The notes: generated by a model from the letters alone, not told the origin. Shown: positions 9,676 through 17,368, counted from the first letter of the stretch. The stretch is 64,000 nt of DNA from Corynebacterium uropygiale (GCF_021568315.1 NZ_JAKGSI010000006.1:1-64000), one strand, 5' to 3'. Program-made: numbers and translations.

Positions 9676-10839
9676 ATGCCACGCACAACGGAGCAAGGAA
9701 GTATCCGCGCTGCCTTCCGCGCCATCCGGCACTTCCGGGTGGAGATCGCCATGATCTGCTGCGGGCTGGCGCTCATCGGGGTGACGATGCTGCTGCGCCC
9801 CTATGACGTCAACCCGCTGTCGTTGCTCTTCGCCGTCGCGTTCACCGCGTCGATGGCCCTCGCCGTGCGCTATCCGCTGCCCGGCGCGCTGCTGTTTACC
9901 TCGCTGTTCGCGGTGGCGACGATCTACCCCGAGCACCGCATCGCGGCGTTCACGTTCATGGCCCCGCTGCTCTGCGCGGTGGTGATGCGCGCTGGGGCGA
10001 CGCGCCTCGCAATCATCACGGCGGCGATCCTGTGGCTCTGCGGCCTCGTCGAGCGCCAGGCGGACCGCCCCTTCTCCTTCGACCCGCTGCCGGCCTTCAT
10101 CTGGGCGGGGCTTTTTGTCATCTTCCTCCTCATCGGTTGGGAGGCCAGCCGCTCCCTCCGCCAGCGCCGCATGCTCTACGAGCAGTGGCAAAACGACATG
10201 CGGGATCGCCGGCGCACCCTCGCGGAAACCCTGCACGATTCGGTGGCGTCCTCGCTCACCTCGATCGTCATGCGCTCGGAGGCGCTAGCCCTCTCCCCGC
10301 CCGACGAGGAAACCGGCAAGGAGCTCGAGGACATTGCCGACGCCGCCCGCCAGAGCATGCAAGAGGTGCGGGCCCTCCTTCGGATCCTTGACACGGAGGA
10401 GCGGGAGAACAACGGGGCCACGGAGACCACCCCGCCCTCAGTGGTCCAGGCCGTGCAGAATGCCGCGCAGAAACTCCGGTCCTACCAGCTCAACCCGCAC
10501 ACGGAGATCTCCACCGGGCTGCTCGACTTCAACTCCGCCCGCCTCGAGGTGGTGGACAAGATGCTCAACGAGGCGGCGCTCAACGCCGGCAAGTACGCCG
10601 TCCGGCGCTCGAAAGTTGACATTCGCGTTTCTTCATATGAGGATTTCGTGCGCGTGTCGATGACGAACCTCGTGGCCAACCGCCCGCACGACCCCACAAT
10701 GAGCTCTGGCATGGGAATTCCCGCCCTGGTGCAGATGGCCTCGAACGTCGGCGGGAAGCTCAGCACGACGTCCGACGGCGACACCTGGACCGTCTCCCTC
10801 GACGTGCCGATGGCGGGCGTGAGGCGTCGAGGCCTCTAA
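9676..10839 (+). CDS. NarL-type sensor histidine kinase with multi-span membrane sensor
   Basis: A 387-aa kinase. Residues about 23-155 contain five or six hydrophobic helices joined by very short loops, with no sizeable external domain. Next comes a dimerisation helix with the HisKA_3-type phospho-acceptor His187 in TLHDSVASSLTS, then an ATPase domain with the N box (NEAALNAGKYA) and a G box (SGMGIPALVQMA). Such short-loop sensors detect ligands within or at the membrane. A TACGCT -10 lies 7 nt before the ATG, so the mRNA is probably leaderless. Downstream come a secreted-peptide gene and the response regulator, which suggests the peptide is ligand or output. Confidence 0.85.
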   Translation: MPRTTEQGSIRAAFRAIRHFRVEIAMICCGLALIGVTMLLRPYDVNPLSLLFAVAFTASMALAVRYPLPGALLFTSLFAVATIYPEHRIAAFTFMAPLLCAVVMRAGATRLAIITAAILWLCGLVERQADRPFSFDPLPAFIWAGLFVIFLLIGWEASRSLRQRRMLYEQWQNDMRDRRRTLAETLHDSVASSLTSIVMRSEALALSPPDEETGKELEDIADAARQSMQEVRALLRILDTEERENNGATETTPPSVVQAVQNAAQKLRSYQLNPHTEISTGLLDFNSARLEVVDKMLNEAALNAGKYAVRRSKVDIRVSSYEDFVRVSMTNLVANRPHDPTMSSGMGIPALVQMASNVGGKLSTTSDGDTWTVSLDVPMAGVRRRGL

Positions 10840-10842
10840 ATT

Positions 10843-10858
10843 ACCCCCATATGGGTGT
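10843..10858. promoter_or_regulatory. Palindrome upstream of the peptide gene
   Basis: ACCCCCATATGGGTGT is a 16-bp palindrome with one mismatched pair and a perfect core, CCCATATGGG, at 10846-10855. It begins 4 nt after the kinase stop codon and about 55 bp upstream of the -10 of the peptide gene, a typical position for an activator dimer. The response regulator encoded at 11169-11846 is the obvious candidate to bind it. Confidence 0.45.
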
Positions 10859-10915
10859 CCTCTTTCGACCACTCTTCGGCCCCAGCGGTATCCCCGACCG
10901 GCCGCACCGCGTACC

Positions 10916-10924
10916 CTACTATCT
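10916..10924 (+). promoter_or_regulatory. -10 region of the peptide gene
   Basis: TACTATCTG, containing TACTAT, matches the corynebacterial TANANT -10 element. It would start transcription about 30 nt before the ATG at 10959. No clear -35 is seen, which suits a promoter needing an activator at the upstream palindrome. Confidence 0.4.
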
Positions 10925-10958
10925 GAGAGAACGCTTTACCCTCTGGAAGGAACCAACC

Positions 10959-11111
10959 ATGAAGCGCTTCCACCGTCTGGCAATCGCCGCTGCCCTTGTC
11001 GTCTCTACGACGCTCCTGCCCGCCACCGCCCACGCCGATGAGCGTAACTACGGAGCCGCCTACAAGATCTTCAGCTGCTCCACCTACTGGTACCCGTGGT
11101 GCCGCCACTAA
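10959..11111 (+). CDS. Small secreted peptide precursor (two-Cys, aromatic-rich)
   Basis: A 50-aa precursor. Residues 1-26 are a classical Sec signal peptide: basic MKRFHR, a hydrophobic core, then cleavage expected after AHA. The mature part would be 24 residues, starting DERNY and ending in WCRH, with two cysteines eight positions apart (mature Cys14 and Cys22) enclosing the aromatic loop STYWYPW. A single disulfide ring is therefore possible in the oxidising exterior. The start is fixed by GGAAGG 8 nt before the ATG. It lies between the kinase (120 bp upstream) and the response regulator (57 bp downstream), so it is a candidate pheromone, stress signal or antimicrobial. I recognise no family. 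Confidence 0.72.
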   Translation: MKRFHRLAIAAALVVSTTLLPATAHADERNYGAAYKIFSCSTYWYPWCRH

Positions 11112-11115
11112 TCTG

Positions 11116-11131
11116 CTCGGCTTCGGCCGGG
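11116..11131 (+). terminator. UUCG-loop hairpin after the peptide gene
   Basis: A four- to six-pair stem closes a TTCG tetraloop directly after the peptide stop codon. No T-run follows, so it may stabilise the short transcript or pause polymerase rather than act as a strong intrinsic terminator. Confidence 0.35.
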
Positions 11132-11168
11132 CTGCCCCATCCGGGAACACCCACTAAACTGATTTCTT

Positions 11169-11846
11169 ATGAGTGATCCGGAGTCACAACCAACCCAACT
11201 TCTCATCGTCGATGATGACTCCCTCGTGCTCGGTTCGCTGCGCCGTTATTTCGCCAGCGTCGATGACATTGAGGTAGTCGCGGAAGCACACAACGGGGTC
11301 GACGCCCTCCAAGCCATCAATGACCTCAGCATTGACACCGTGCTGGCTGACATCCACATGCCCGAGATGGATGGGTTAGAGCTCCTCCGGAAGATCCAGA
11401 AGATGGCCAACCCGCCGACGTTCATCGCGATGACCGCCCTGGACGCCGACGAAACCATGCTCGACGTGCTCTCCCACGGCGGTGCCGCCTACGTGGTCAA
11501 GAGCGCCAAGGCCAGCTTCATCATTGACACCGTCCGCCAGGCTGCCGCCGGTGGCACGGTGATTTCTTCGCGCTCCCTTGGCCGCCTCATCGACGACCTC
11601 CCCGACCGCCCCACCCGCAAGCTCCCCGAGCTCAGCAAGGGCGAGGCGAAGGTCCTGGCCATGCTCTGCGAGGGGCTCTCCAACGCCATGATCGCGAAGA
11701 AGCTCGGCTACGCCGAGGGCACCGTCAAGAAACACGTCTCGACGCTCATCCACCGCTTCGGGGCCTCCTCGCGCCTCAACCTCGTCGTCATTGCGCTGCG
11801 CCGCGGCTTCATCCCCGAAGAGGTCCTCGACCTCCCCGAGGACTAG
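11169..11846 (+). CDS. NarL/LuxR-family response regulator
   Basis: A 225-aa regulator paired with the kinase at 9676-10839. The receiver domain (about residues 10-125) has the acidic pocket VDDD, phospho-acceptor Asp61 in LADIHMPEMDG, the switch Thr in MTALD and Lys in VVKS. A LuxR-type helix-turn-helix occupies about residues 150-215 (LSKGEAKVLAML and AEGTVKKHVSTLIHRFG). A TAAACT -10 at 11155-11160 ends 8 nt before the ATG and no Shine-Dalgarno is present, so translation is probably leaderless. Its own promoter means it can be made independently of kinase and peptide. Confidence 0.88.
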   Translation: MSDPESQPTQLLIVDDDSLVLGSLRRYFASVDDIEVVAEAHNGVDALQAINDLSIDTVLADIHMPEMDGLELLRKIQKMANPPTFIAMTALDADETMLDVLSHGGAAYVVKSAKASFIIDTVRQAAAGGTVISSRSLGRLIDDLPDRPTRKLPELSKGEAKVLAMLCEGLSNAMIAKKLGYAEGTVKKHVSTLIHRFGASSRLNLVVIALRRGFIPEEVLDLPED

Positions 11847-11888
11847 GGGCGCTGCGGCGCGGGGGCGGGGGGCTCTGCGCCGCCCCGC

Positions 11889-12116
11889 CTACCGCAGCTC
11901 GAACTCCATTGAGTCGATGCTCCCGTGGCGGGAGCAGGTGGCCGTCCAGCCGTCGGGACGAATCTTCACCACCATGCGGCGCCCACAGATGGTGCAGTAG
12001 CGCGGGGCCTCGAGGCCTGCCGCGGCGGAGGGGGACAGCCGGATCTGGGTGCCCTCCTCGATGAGTTGGCCCGTGTTCGGGTGATACATGCCGGGGGTGA
12101 GTGTCGGCGTGCTCAT
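11889..12116 (-). CDS. bsaP: Biotin synthase auxiliary protein BsaP
   Basis: A 75-aa protein next to bioB. It carries three cysteines (YCTICGRRM and, 20 residues later, TCSRHG) and conserved N-terminal elements MYHPNTG and EGTQIRL. BsaP is the small Fe-S protein that supports actinobacterial BioB turnover by supplying the sulfur-donating cluster. The AAGGAG Shine-Dalgarno overlaps the bioB stop codon, so translation is coupled. Identification rests on size, Cys pattern and position. Confidence 0.75.
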   Translation of the reverse strand: MSTPTLTPGMYHPNTGQLIEEGTQIRLSPSAAAGLEAPRYCTICGRRMVVKIRPDGWTATCSRHGSIDSMEFELR

Positions 12117-12126
12117 GGGGTTCTCC

Positions 12127-13131
12127 TTAGACGGCGGAGTTGAGCGCCTTAATGGGAAGGCGAAGGCGGTCCATCATGTCCAGGTCGCGTTCCATCGGAC
12201 GGCCGAGCGTCGTGAGGTAGTTGCCGACGATGATCGCGTTAATGCCGCCGAGGAGACCCTGCTCGGTGCCTTCATCGCCGAGGCTGAGCTCGCGGCCGCC
12301 CGCGAAGCGGAGCGTGGTGCGCGGCATGGCCAGACGGAAGGCCCCAACGGCGCGGAGCGAATCCTCCACCGGCAGCACGTCCATGTGCTGGAAGGGGGTG
12401 CCGGGCCGGGGGTCGAGGAAGTTCATGGGCACCTCGGTGGGGTTGACCTCCGCGAGCTGCACGGCGAACTCCGCCCGCTGCTCGAGCGTCTCCCCCATGC
12501 CGACGATCCCCCCGGAGCACACCTCCATGCCGGCCTCGCGCACGTACTCGAGGGTCTCCCGGCGCTCCTCCCACGTGTGCGTCGTGACGACGTTCGGGAA
12601 GTAGGAGCGGCAGGTCTCGAGGTTGTGGTTGTAGCGGTGAACCCCCAGGTCCTTGAGGCGCTGCGCCTGCTCGCGCGTGAGCGTGCCCAGTGAGGCCGCC
12701 ACCTGGATGTCCACCTCGCTCTGGATGGCGGCGACGGCGTCACCGACCTGCGCCATGAGCTTCTCGTCGGGACCCTTCACGGCGGCGACGATGCAGAACT
12801 CGGTGGCGCCGGTCTTGGCCGTCTGCTTCGCGGCCTCGACGAGCTCCGCGATGTTGAGCCGCACCGCGCGAACGGGGGACTCGAACAGGCCCGACTGGGA
12901 GCAGAAGTGGCAATCCTCGGGGCAGCCGCCGGTCTTGAGGGAGATGATGCCTTCCACCTCGACGTCCTCACCGCACCAGCGCAGACGCACCTCGTGGGCG
13001 AGTTCCATGAGTTCGGGGATGCGCTCATCGGGGAGCTGGAGGACCTCCAGCACCTCCTCCTGCGTGAGCCCCTCCCCCTTCTCCAGGGCCTTGGCGCGGG
13101 CGCGGTCCAGAATGTCCAGTTCGTCAGTCAC
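12127..13131 (-). CDS. bioB: Biotin synthase
   Basis: A 334-aa radical-SAM enzyme that inserts sulfur into dethiobiotin. The radical-SAM cluster motif is [10 protein letters not shown] (CxxxCxxC). Further BioB landmarks are [19 protein letters not shown] and [10 protein letters not shown], with Arg in [10 protein letters not shown] as a ligand to the second cluster. The start is the GTG at 13131 (VTDELDIL), with AAGGAG 9 nt upstream; the longer open frame to 13173 lacks a ribosome site. It is transcribed with bsaP from a promoter overlapped by BioQ-like operators. Confidence 0.94.
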   Translation of the reverse strand: MTDELDILDRARAKALEKGEGLTQEEVLEVLQLPDERIPELMELAHEVRLRWCGEDVEVEGIISLKTGGCPEDCHFCSQSGLFESPVRAVRLNIAELVEAAKQTAKTGATEFCIVAAVKGPDEKLMAQVGDAVAAIQSEVDIQVAASLGTLTREQAQRLKDLGVHRYNHNLETCRSYFPNVVTTHTWEERRETLEYVREAGMEVCSGGIVGMGETLEQRAEFAVQLAEVNPTEVPMNFLDPRPGTPFQHMDVLPVEDSLRAVGAFRLAMPRTTLRFAGGRELSLGDEGTEQGLLGGINAIIVGNYLTTLGRPMERDLDMMDRLRLPIKALNSAV

Positions 13132-13207
13132 AGCGGGTCTCCTTGGCTGGGGAGGGTGGGCGGCGCCGCCCACAGGTGAGTGCAGATGAGTGTGGTGAAG
13201 CGCAGAA

Positions 13208-13251
13208 TTGAACGCTGTTTAAGCTTATCCCGCGCGGTGAACAGCGTTCAA
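13208..13251 (-). promoter_or_regulatory. bioB promoter with two BioQ-like operators
   Basis: Two TGAAC-N3-GTTNA elements, at 13209-13221 and 13238-13250, resemble the TGAAC-N3-GTTAC-type motif known for the corynebacterial biotin repressor BioQ. Together they form a perfect 12-bp inverted repeat (13208-13219 and 13240-13251) with a 20-nt spacer. On the minus strand TTGAAC at 13251-13246 is a good -35 and TAAGCT at 13227-13222 a -10, 18 bp apart, so bound repressor would cover the whole promoter. Confidence 0.75.
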
Positions 13252-13266
13252 GTGCCGCGGGGGTGC

Positions 13267-14160
13267 TCAGGGGACGCGCCCGATGAGGGCGCGGATGAGG
13301 CCGTCGTCCTCGCACGCGGCGAGAAGGCAGTGCAGGGCGGCGGATCGGGCGGGCTCCTCCTCGCGAAGCGCGTGATCGAGCACGAGGATCGCCCGGTCGC
13401 GCGCGCTCCGGTGCGGGTGGATGCGGGCGGTCCGGGGCGGCTCGAGGCCACTATGGATCAGCACCCAATACGTGCTGAGGCTGACGGCTGGCGGCTGGAG
13501 CCTCTCCACGACTCCCCGGGCGCTCACGGGCATGTCCGCCAGAACGAGGGTGAGAACACAGAGCTCAATGGCCCGACGGCGGATCTCCTCCGGCGCGTCG
13601 GTGGTCCACATGAGGGCGTCGGCGAGCTCCTCCACCGTGTGGAGGCTGGGTTCATCACAGAGATCGAGGATCTTCTCGAAGAGGACGACGCTCTCCACCG
13701 CCGCGGGCGTGAGCTCCGTCAGAGGGGAGAGCGCGAGCTCAGTGAGGGCGCCGCGCAGGTTGTCCCATGGTGACCAGGGGTCGGCCTGCTCGAGGATGCG
13801 CCTCGCGAGCCGCACCCACCGGGCAATGTGCGACCCGGCTTCCGTCGAGCCCTCCCCAAAGGCCGCCTCGATGATCTCGCAGAAGCCCTCCGGGGACTCC
13901 GCCAACCGGGACGCGAAGCCCTGCCCCGTGAGAGTGGAGACGTGGATGCCCAGCCTGTCGGCGAGGCGCTCGATCACCTCCGGATCGGGAACGCTCTGTC
14001 CCGCCTCCCAGCGGGAAATCGCGCTGGTCGAGCAAATCCCCGAGGCCAGCCATTCCTGCGACACCGCCCGATCACGGCGGGCATGGCGCAGCCGCGCGCC
14101 GAAGCTCCGCGCGTCGGGGGTGCCGGTGGGGTGAGCTCCCTCGGGCTGGCTGTCCTCCAT
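13267..14160 (-). CDS. XRE-family transcriptional regulator with helical C-terminal domain
   Basis: A 297-aa protein. Residues about 20-75 are a helix-turn-helix of the Cro/XRE type (FGARLRHARRDRAVSQEWLA, then SAISRWEAGQ). The remaining 220 residues are predicted almost wholly helical, a layout and size like Rgg/PlcR-type peptide-responsive regulators, though I see no clear repeat. The start is ATG 14160; TAAGAT at 14174-14169 lies 8 nt upstream, so the transcript may be leaderless. It directly follows the MFS gene of the cyclodipeptide cluster (16-bp gap, same strand) and is the likely regulator of that cluster. Confidence 0.75.
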   Translation of the reverse strand: MEDSQPEGAHPTGTPDARSFGARLRHARRDRAVSQEWLASGICSTSAISRWEAGQSVPDPEVIERLADRLGIHVSTLTGQGFASRLAESPEGFCEIIEAAFGEGSTEAGSHIARWVRLARRILEQADPWSPWDNLRGALTELALSPLTELTPAAVESVVLFEKILDLCDEPSLHTVEELADALMWTTDAPEEIRRRAIELCVLTLVLADMPVSARGVVERLQPPAVSLSTYWVLIHSGLEPPRTARIHPHRSARDRAILVLDHALREEEPARSAALHCLLAACEDDGLIRALIGRVP

Positions 14161-14176
14161 ACCCTGGCATCTTAGG

Positions 14177-15517
14177 TCACGACGCCTGATGCTGGGCCCG
14201 CACAAGCAGCCCGGCTCCGCACGCACCGATGAGAGCGCACACAGCCACGCCCAACCCCAACCCGAGCGCCGAACCGTGCCACACACCGACGCCCGCCGCG
14301 CCCAAGGCCCCGCCCAGCTGCAGCATGAGGCGAGAGTGCGCGCCGACGGCCTGCGTCTTCTCGTGGCTCACCACCTCGTAGGCGGCCGAGAGCGCCAGCA
14401 GGGTCGCAGCACCCAGGCCCAGGCCGCGAATCGCGGAGCTCAGAAGCGCGAGGACAATGGTGCTCGCTGTCCAGGTGCTGAGGGCCTGCAGGCCCAGCGT
14501 CCCCACCGCGGCGACGAGCAAGCCATACGCGATGAGAACGAACGCATTCACCGACTTCCACCGCCCCTTAACGAGCCTCCGAACAGCCCAGGCCCCCGCA
14601 CCCTGCACACCGAGGATCACTCCCGCCACCCAGGCAGGCTGGCGCAGATCACCCTGGATGTGGATGGAGGTGGACAACAGCGTGCCATAAAAGACCGCAC
14701 CCACGATGAAACACAGGAGCATCGCGATGCAGAACGGCACCTGCCGGTAGACCAGGACATCGAGCAGCGGCACCGTCGCGCGGCTATCGCAGAGAACAAA
14801 AATGAGCGTGCTCACCAGCGCAATGCCGAGGATCACGAGAATCCACGGAGCTGGGCGCGCCCCGATGCTCGTGATCGCCCACAAGAGGCCCACCATGCCC
14901 ACCAGCGCCGGCACCGCTTGGCCAAGCCCCAGGGGGCACCGAGCAGGGGCGGTTTTTGGGAGAGCGCCCGGCAGCAGCAGCATCGCGAGCAGCACCAGCG
15001 GGACGTTCACGAGGAACAGCACCCGCCAGCCCACCGCCCCCACTAGGAGGCCGCCGACAAGCGGCCCAAACGCCGGGGCAATCACCGCGGGAAGTCCGAT
15101 CGTAGCCAGCGCGGCGCGCATCCCCTCCCTCCCGACGATCTCCGCCGCCAGCGCCTGGACCGCCGGCATGATGAAACCGCAGGCAGCCCCCTGGAACACC
15201 CGGGCGGCAACAAACACGCCAAAAGCCCAGCTCAATCCCACGACGGCGGAGGCAACGGCAAAAACGACGAGCGACGCGACGAACACCTGCCGGGCGCCGA
15301 ACCTCCTCAGGCACGTCGTCGAGAGAACAATCCCCGCCGTGGCGGCGAGCATATACCCCGAGATCCCCAGCTGCGCCGTGCGCTGGGTGACCTCCATGTC
15401 CGCGCTCACGGCGGGCAGGAGAACATTGACGAGGCTCGAGTCCAGCAGCGGGAGGATCGCCGCCAGGAGCATGACCGTGGTGGTTCGACGGCTCAGGTGC
15501 GACAGTAGAGCAGTCAT
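14177..15517 (-). CDS. MFS exporter (DHA2/EmrB-like) of the cyclodipeptide cluster
   Basis: A 446-aa transporter with about 12-14 membrane helices and the drug/H+ antiporter motif near the start (ILPLLDSSLVNVLLPAVSADM). Motif C-like GxxxGPxxGG appears as PAFGPLVGGLL. Its ATG overlaps the P450 stop as ATGA, so it is co-translated with the biosynthetic genes. The Bacillus yvmC-cypX locus also has an MFS gene nearby (yvmA), and export or self-protection from the diketopiperazine product is the natural reading. The exact substrate is inferred. Confidence 0.82.
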   Translation of the reverse strand: MTALLSHLSRRTTTVMLLAAILPLLDSSLVNVLLPAVSADMEVTQRTAQLGISGYMLAATAGIVLSTTCLRRFGARQVFVASLVVFAVASAVVGLSWAFGVFVAARVFQGAACGFIMPAVQALAAEIVGREGMRAALATIGLPAVIAPAFGPLVGGLLVGAVGWRVLFLVNVPLVLLAMLLLPGALPKTAPARCPLGLGQAVPALVGMVGLLWAITSIGARPAPWILVILGIALVSTLIFVLCDSRATVPLLDVLVYRQVPFCIAMLLCFIVGAVFYGTLLSTSIHIQGDLRQPAWVAGVILGVQGAGAWAVRRLVKGRWKSVNAFVLIAYGLLVAAVGTLGLQALSTWTASTIVLALLSSAIRGLGLGAATLLALSAAYEVVSHEKTQAVGAHSRLMLQLGGALGAAGVGVWHGSALGLGLGVAVCALIGACGAGLLVRAQHQAS

Positions 15518-16725
15518 GAGCGGGTCCTTTCCAGTCGAAGATGAGAGGGGCCACGGGTGTATAGCCCACGTTCTTCCAAGGGATCAGCGGCAAGTTGCCA
15601 ATGGTCGAGGTAGTCCATCGACACCCGAAATGCTGCTTCGAGCTGGCGTCGGGCCAGCATCGAGCCGATACAAAAATGCAGTCCGGAGCCGAAGGCCACA
15701 TGCTGGGCCGAGGGGCTGAATGCAGAGCGGATGAGATTATCTTCTCTCCCGAGGACAAACACCCCGGGATCTTTGAACTGTCTCGGATCACGATGCGCTG
15801 CGCCGATAAGGCAGTAGACCATGCTGCCAGCAGGTATGGAGACTCCTTCGACCGTCTGCTCACCTACCGAGATTCTCGGGATAATCTGTACTGGTGGATG
15901 GAGCCTCAATACCTCGACGAGGAACTTGGACACTTCACGGGGATTCTCCTTCACCGTCGCGAATACATCTGGCATATTTAACATCTCAAACACCATGTAG
16001 CTCATCACCTTGTCCAAAGGCTCAGAGGCGGCGAGAAAAATGTTAAGTGCCAGAGCGACGATCTCGTTGTCCGAAAACCCGTATTCCGAACCCTGGCGCG
16101 CAAGAAAACTCAACAGATCGCGTCGCGGTTGTCTCCGCCGGACCTCAAGGAGGCGGAGAATAAACGCCCGGAAATAGCCCGCATCTGCGAGACGACGAGA
16201 CATGTCATGAGGCTCTTTCTGGAGGAGCGTAATAAATTCCACGACGCTCCTATTCCACGGAACGACCCGGTTCTGCCAGCGTTGACCTATGCCAATAAGC
16301 CGACATGTCACCTCAATAGCAAAAGGATTTGCTATCTCCGAAACAAAGTCAATAGACGTCTTTCCTTCCGCTTTTTCCCACAAGCGGCTCATGGTGTGCT
16401 CCACCGCAGGTAGATAATAGCCATCCATGGCTATCTCAGCCAGCCCGCGAAGGGTAGCTACCTTCTTCTCATCGTGTTCACTGCCGGTCATCTGAGCAAG
16501 CACCCGGGCGCCCAGGACAGGCTCAGCCCTTTCTCGCAGGTGGTCGCTACTGAAACCATCAGCATCCTTAAGGACTTGACGCACTCCATCAAACGTAAGA
16601 ATGCACCACGCATGAGCAAGACGGTCATAATAGACCGGCGCTTGACGCCTCATGTCCTCGTATACGGCGTATGGATCTTTGAGCGCTTCCCCGCTCAGCA
16701 GAGTTGGCGATTGAGGATCATACAT
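15514..16725 (-). CDS. CypX-like cytochrome P450
   Basis: A 403-aa cytosolic P450. The haem-ligand Cys352 lies in FGSGLHFCIG, the K-helix ExxR is EVLR at 271-274, and PPVQIIPR follows. The C-terminal GLYTRGP and the I-helix AASEP (232-236) are features I associate with CypX (CYP134), the Bacillus pulcherriminic acid synthase. The usual acid-alcohol Thr of the I helix is replaced by Pro. CypX oxidises cyclo(Leu-Leu) to pulcherriminic acid, so a similar N-oxidation is likely here. ATG 16725 is chosen (GGGAGG 6 nt upstream); it overlaps the end of the synthase gene by 8 nt. GC is near 50 percent. Confidence 0.85.
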   Translation of the reverse strand: MYDPQSPTLLSGEALKDPYAVYEDMRRQAPVYYDRLAHAWCILTFDGVRQVLKDADGFSSDHLRERAEPVLGARVLAQMTGSEHDEKKVATLRGLAEIAMDGYYLPAVEHTMSRLWEKAEGKTSIDFVSEIANPFAIEVTCRLIGIGQRWQNRVVPWNRSVVEFITLLQKEPHDMSRRLADAGYFRAFILRLLEVRRRQPRRDLLSFLARQGSEYGFSDNEIVALALNIFLAASEPLDKVMSYMVFEMLNMPDVFATVKENPREVSKFLVEVLRLHPPVQIIPRISVGEQTVEGVSIPAGSMVYCLIGAAHRDPRQFKDPGVFVLGREDNLIRSAFSPSAQHVAFGSGLHFCIGSMLARRQLEAAFRVSMDYLDHWQLAADPLEERGLYTRGPSHLRLERTRS

Positions 16726-17368
16726 GATTGTCCTCCCTTTCTGGATTAAATACGAGAAAACTGCTGTGAGGATCAATTTCCAGTGACGTTCTGCCTGATC
16801 GCATCATGTCTCCGACTAACCAGTTCTTCGGATAACAGAGTGCTGCACTCGGGTAACCGAAAAACTCGGCACAGTGCGTATAGGCGGGTATTTCATCAAT
16901 GACATAGGACACGGCACGTGAGAGATTAACCGCATCGTGTGCTCCTCGAACCCGCTGCCGGGAACGACATGCAGCTTCGCTCATCGATAGGCAAGCGGAT
17001 TGAAAAGATGGATTGTTTTCATATTCTCTGAGCGCAGCTGTACGGCGGTGCTGATAGTCAGGATTCTCTATCAGGTCTGAGATCAGTACTGGGGCACCTC
17101 TACTCAGAGAAACACCCGATAGCGCTTCAGCTGCATGAACGGTACGGACATCTTTATTGCATTGTTGGCGGGCTTTTCTCCGAGCTCTCCCCTCTGGGGT
17201 GCCCGTCGCGATGAGAAGAGACGCCGCGATCTCACCAGGGTGAAGCACATCCACGGTGGTGAAGCTCTCCGCGCCCCAGCGAAACAGGGCGGCGAGCCAT
17301 GAGGCAGAGAAACGAGGATTGAACGGGCTCATGCCAACAATGAGGTGGTCAGTGGACGGGATCATCAT
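16718..17368 (-). CDS. Cyclodipeptide synthase (YvmC/AlbC family)
   Basis: A 216-aa enzyme that joins two aminoacyl residues taken from aminoacyl-tRNAs into a diketopiperazine. The catalytic pocket is GMSPFNPRFS with nucleophile Ser14. Tyr155 and Glu159 (SYVIDEIP) and Tyr179 are the other pocket residues; all map onto AlbC Ser37, Tyr178, Glu182 and Tyr202 with a constant offset of 23. The N-terminus resembles YvmC (GISPFNSRFS). The ATG at 17368 has GAGAGG 7 nt upstream; an upstream in-frame GTG (17419) lacks a ribosome site. It heads an operon with the P450 and MFS. Product cyclo(Leu-Leu) is suggested by the CypX-like partner only. Confidence 0.85.
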   Translation of the reverse strand: MMIPSTDHLIVGMSPFNPRFSASWLAALFRWGAESFTTVDVLHPGEIAASLLIATGTPEGRARRKARQQCNKDVRTVHAAEALSGVSLSRGAPVLISDLIENPDYQHRRTAALREYENNPSFQSACLSMSEAACRSRQRVRGAHDAVNLSRAVSYVIDEIPAYTHCAEFFGYPSAALCYPKNWLVGDMMRSGRTSLEIDPHSSFLVFNPEREDNHV

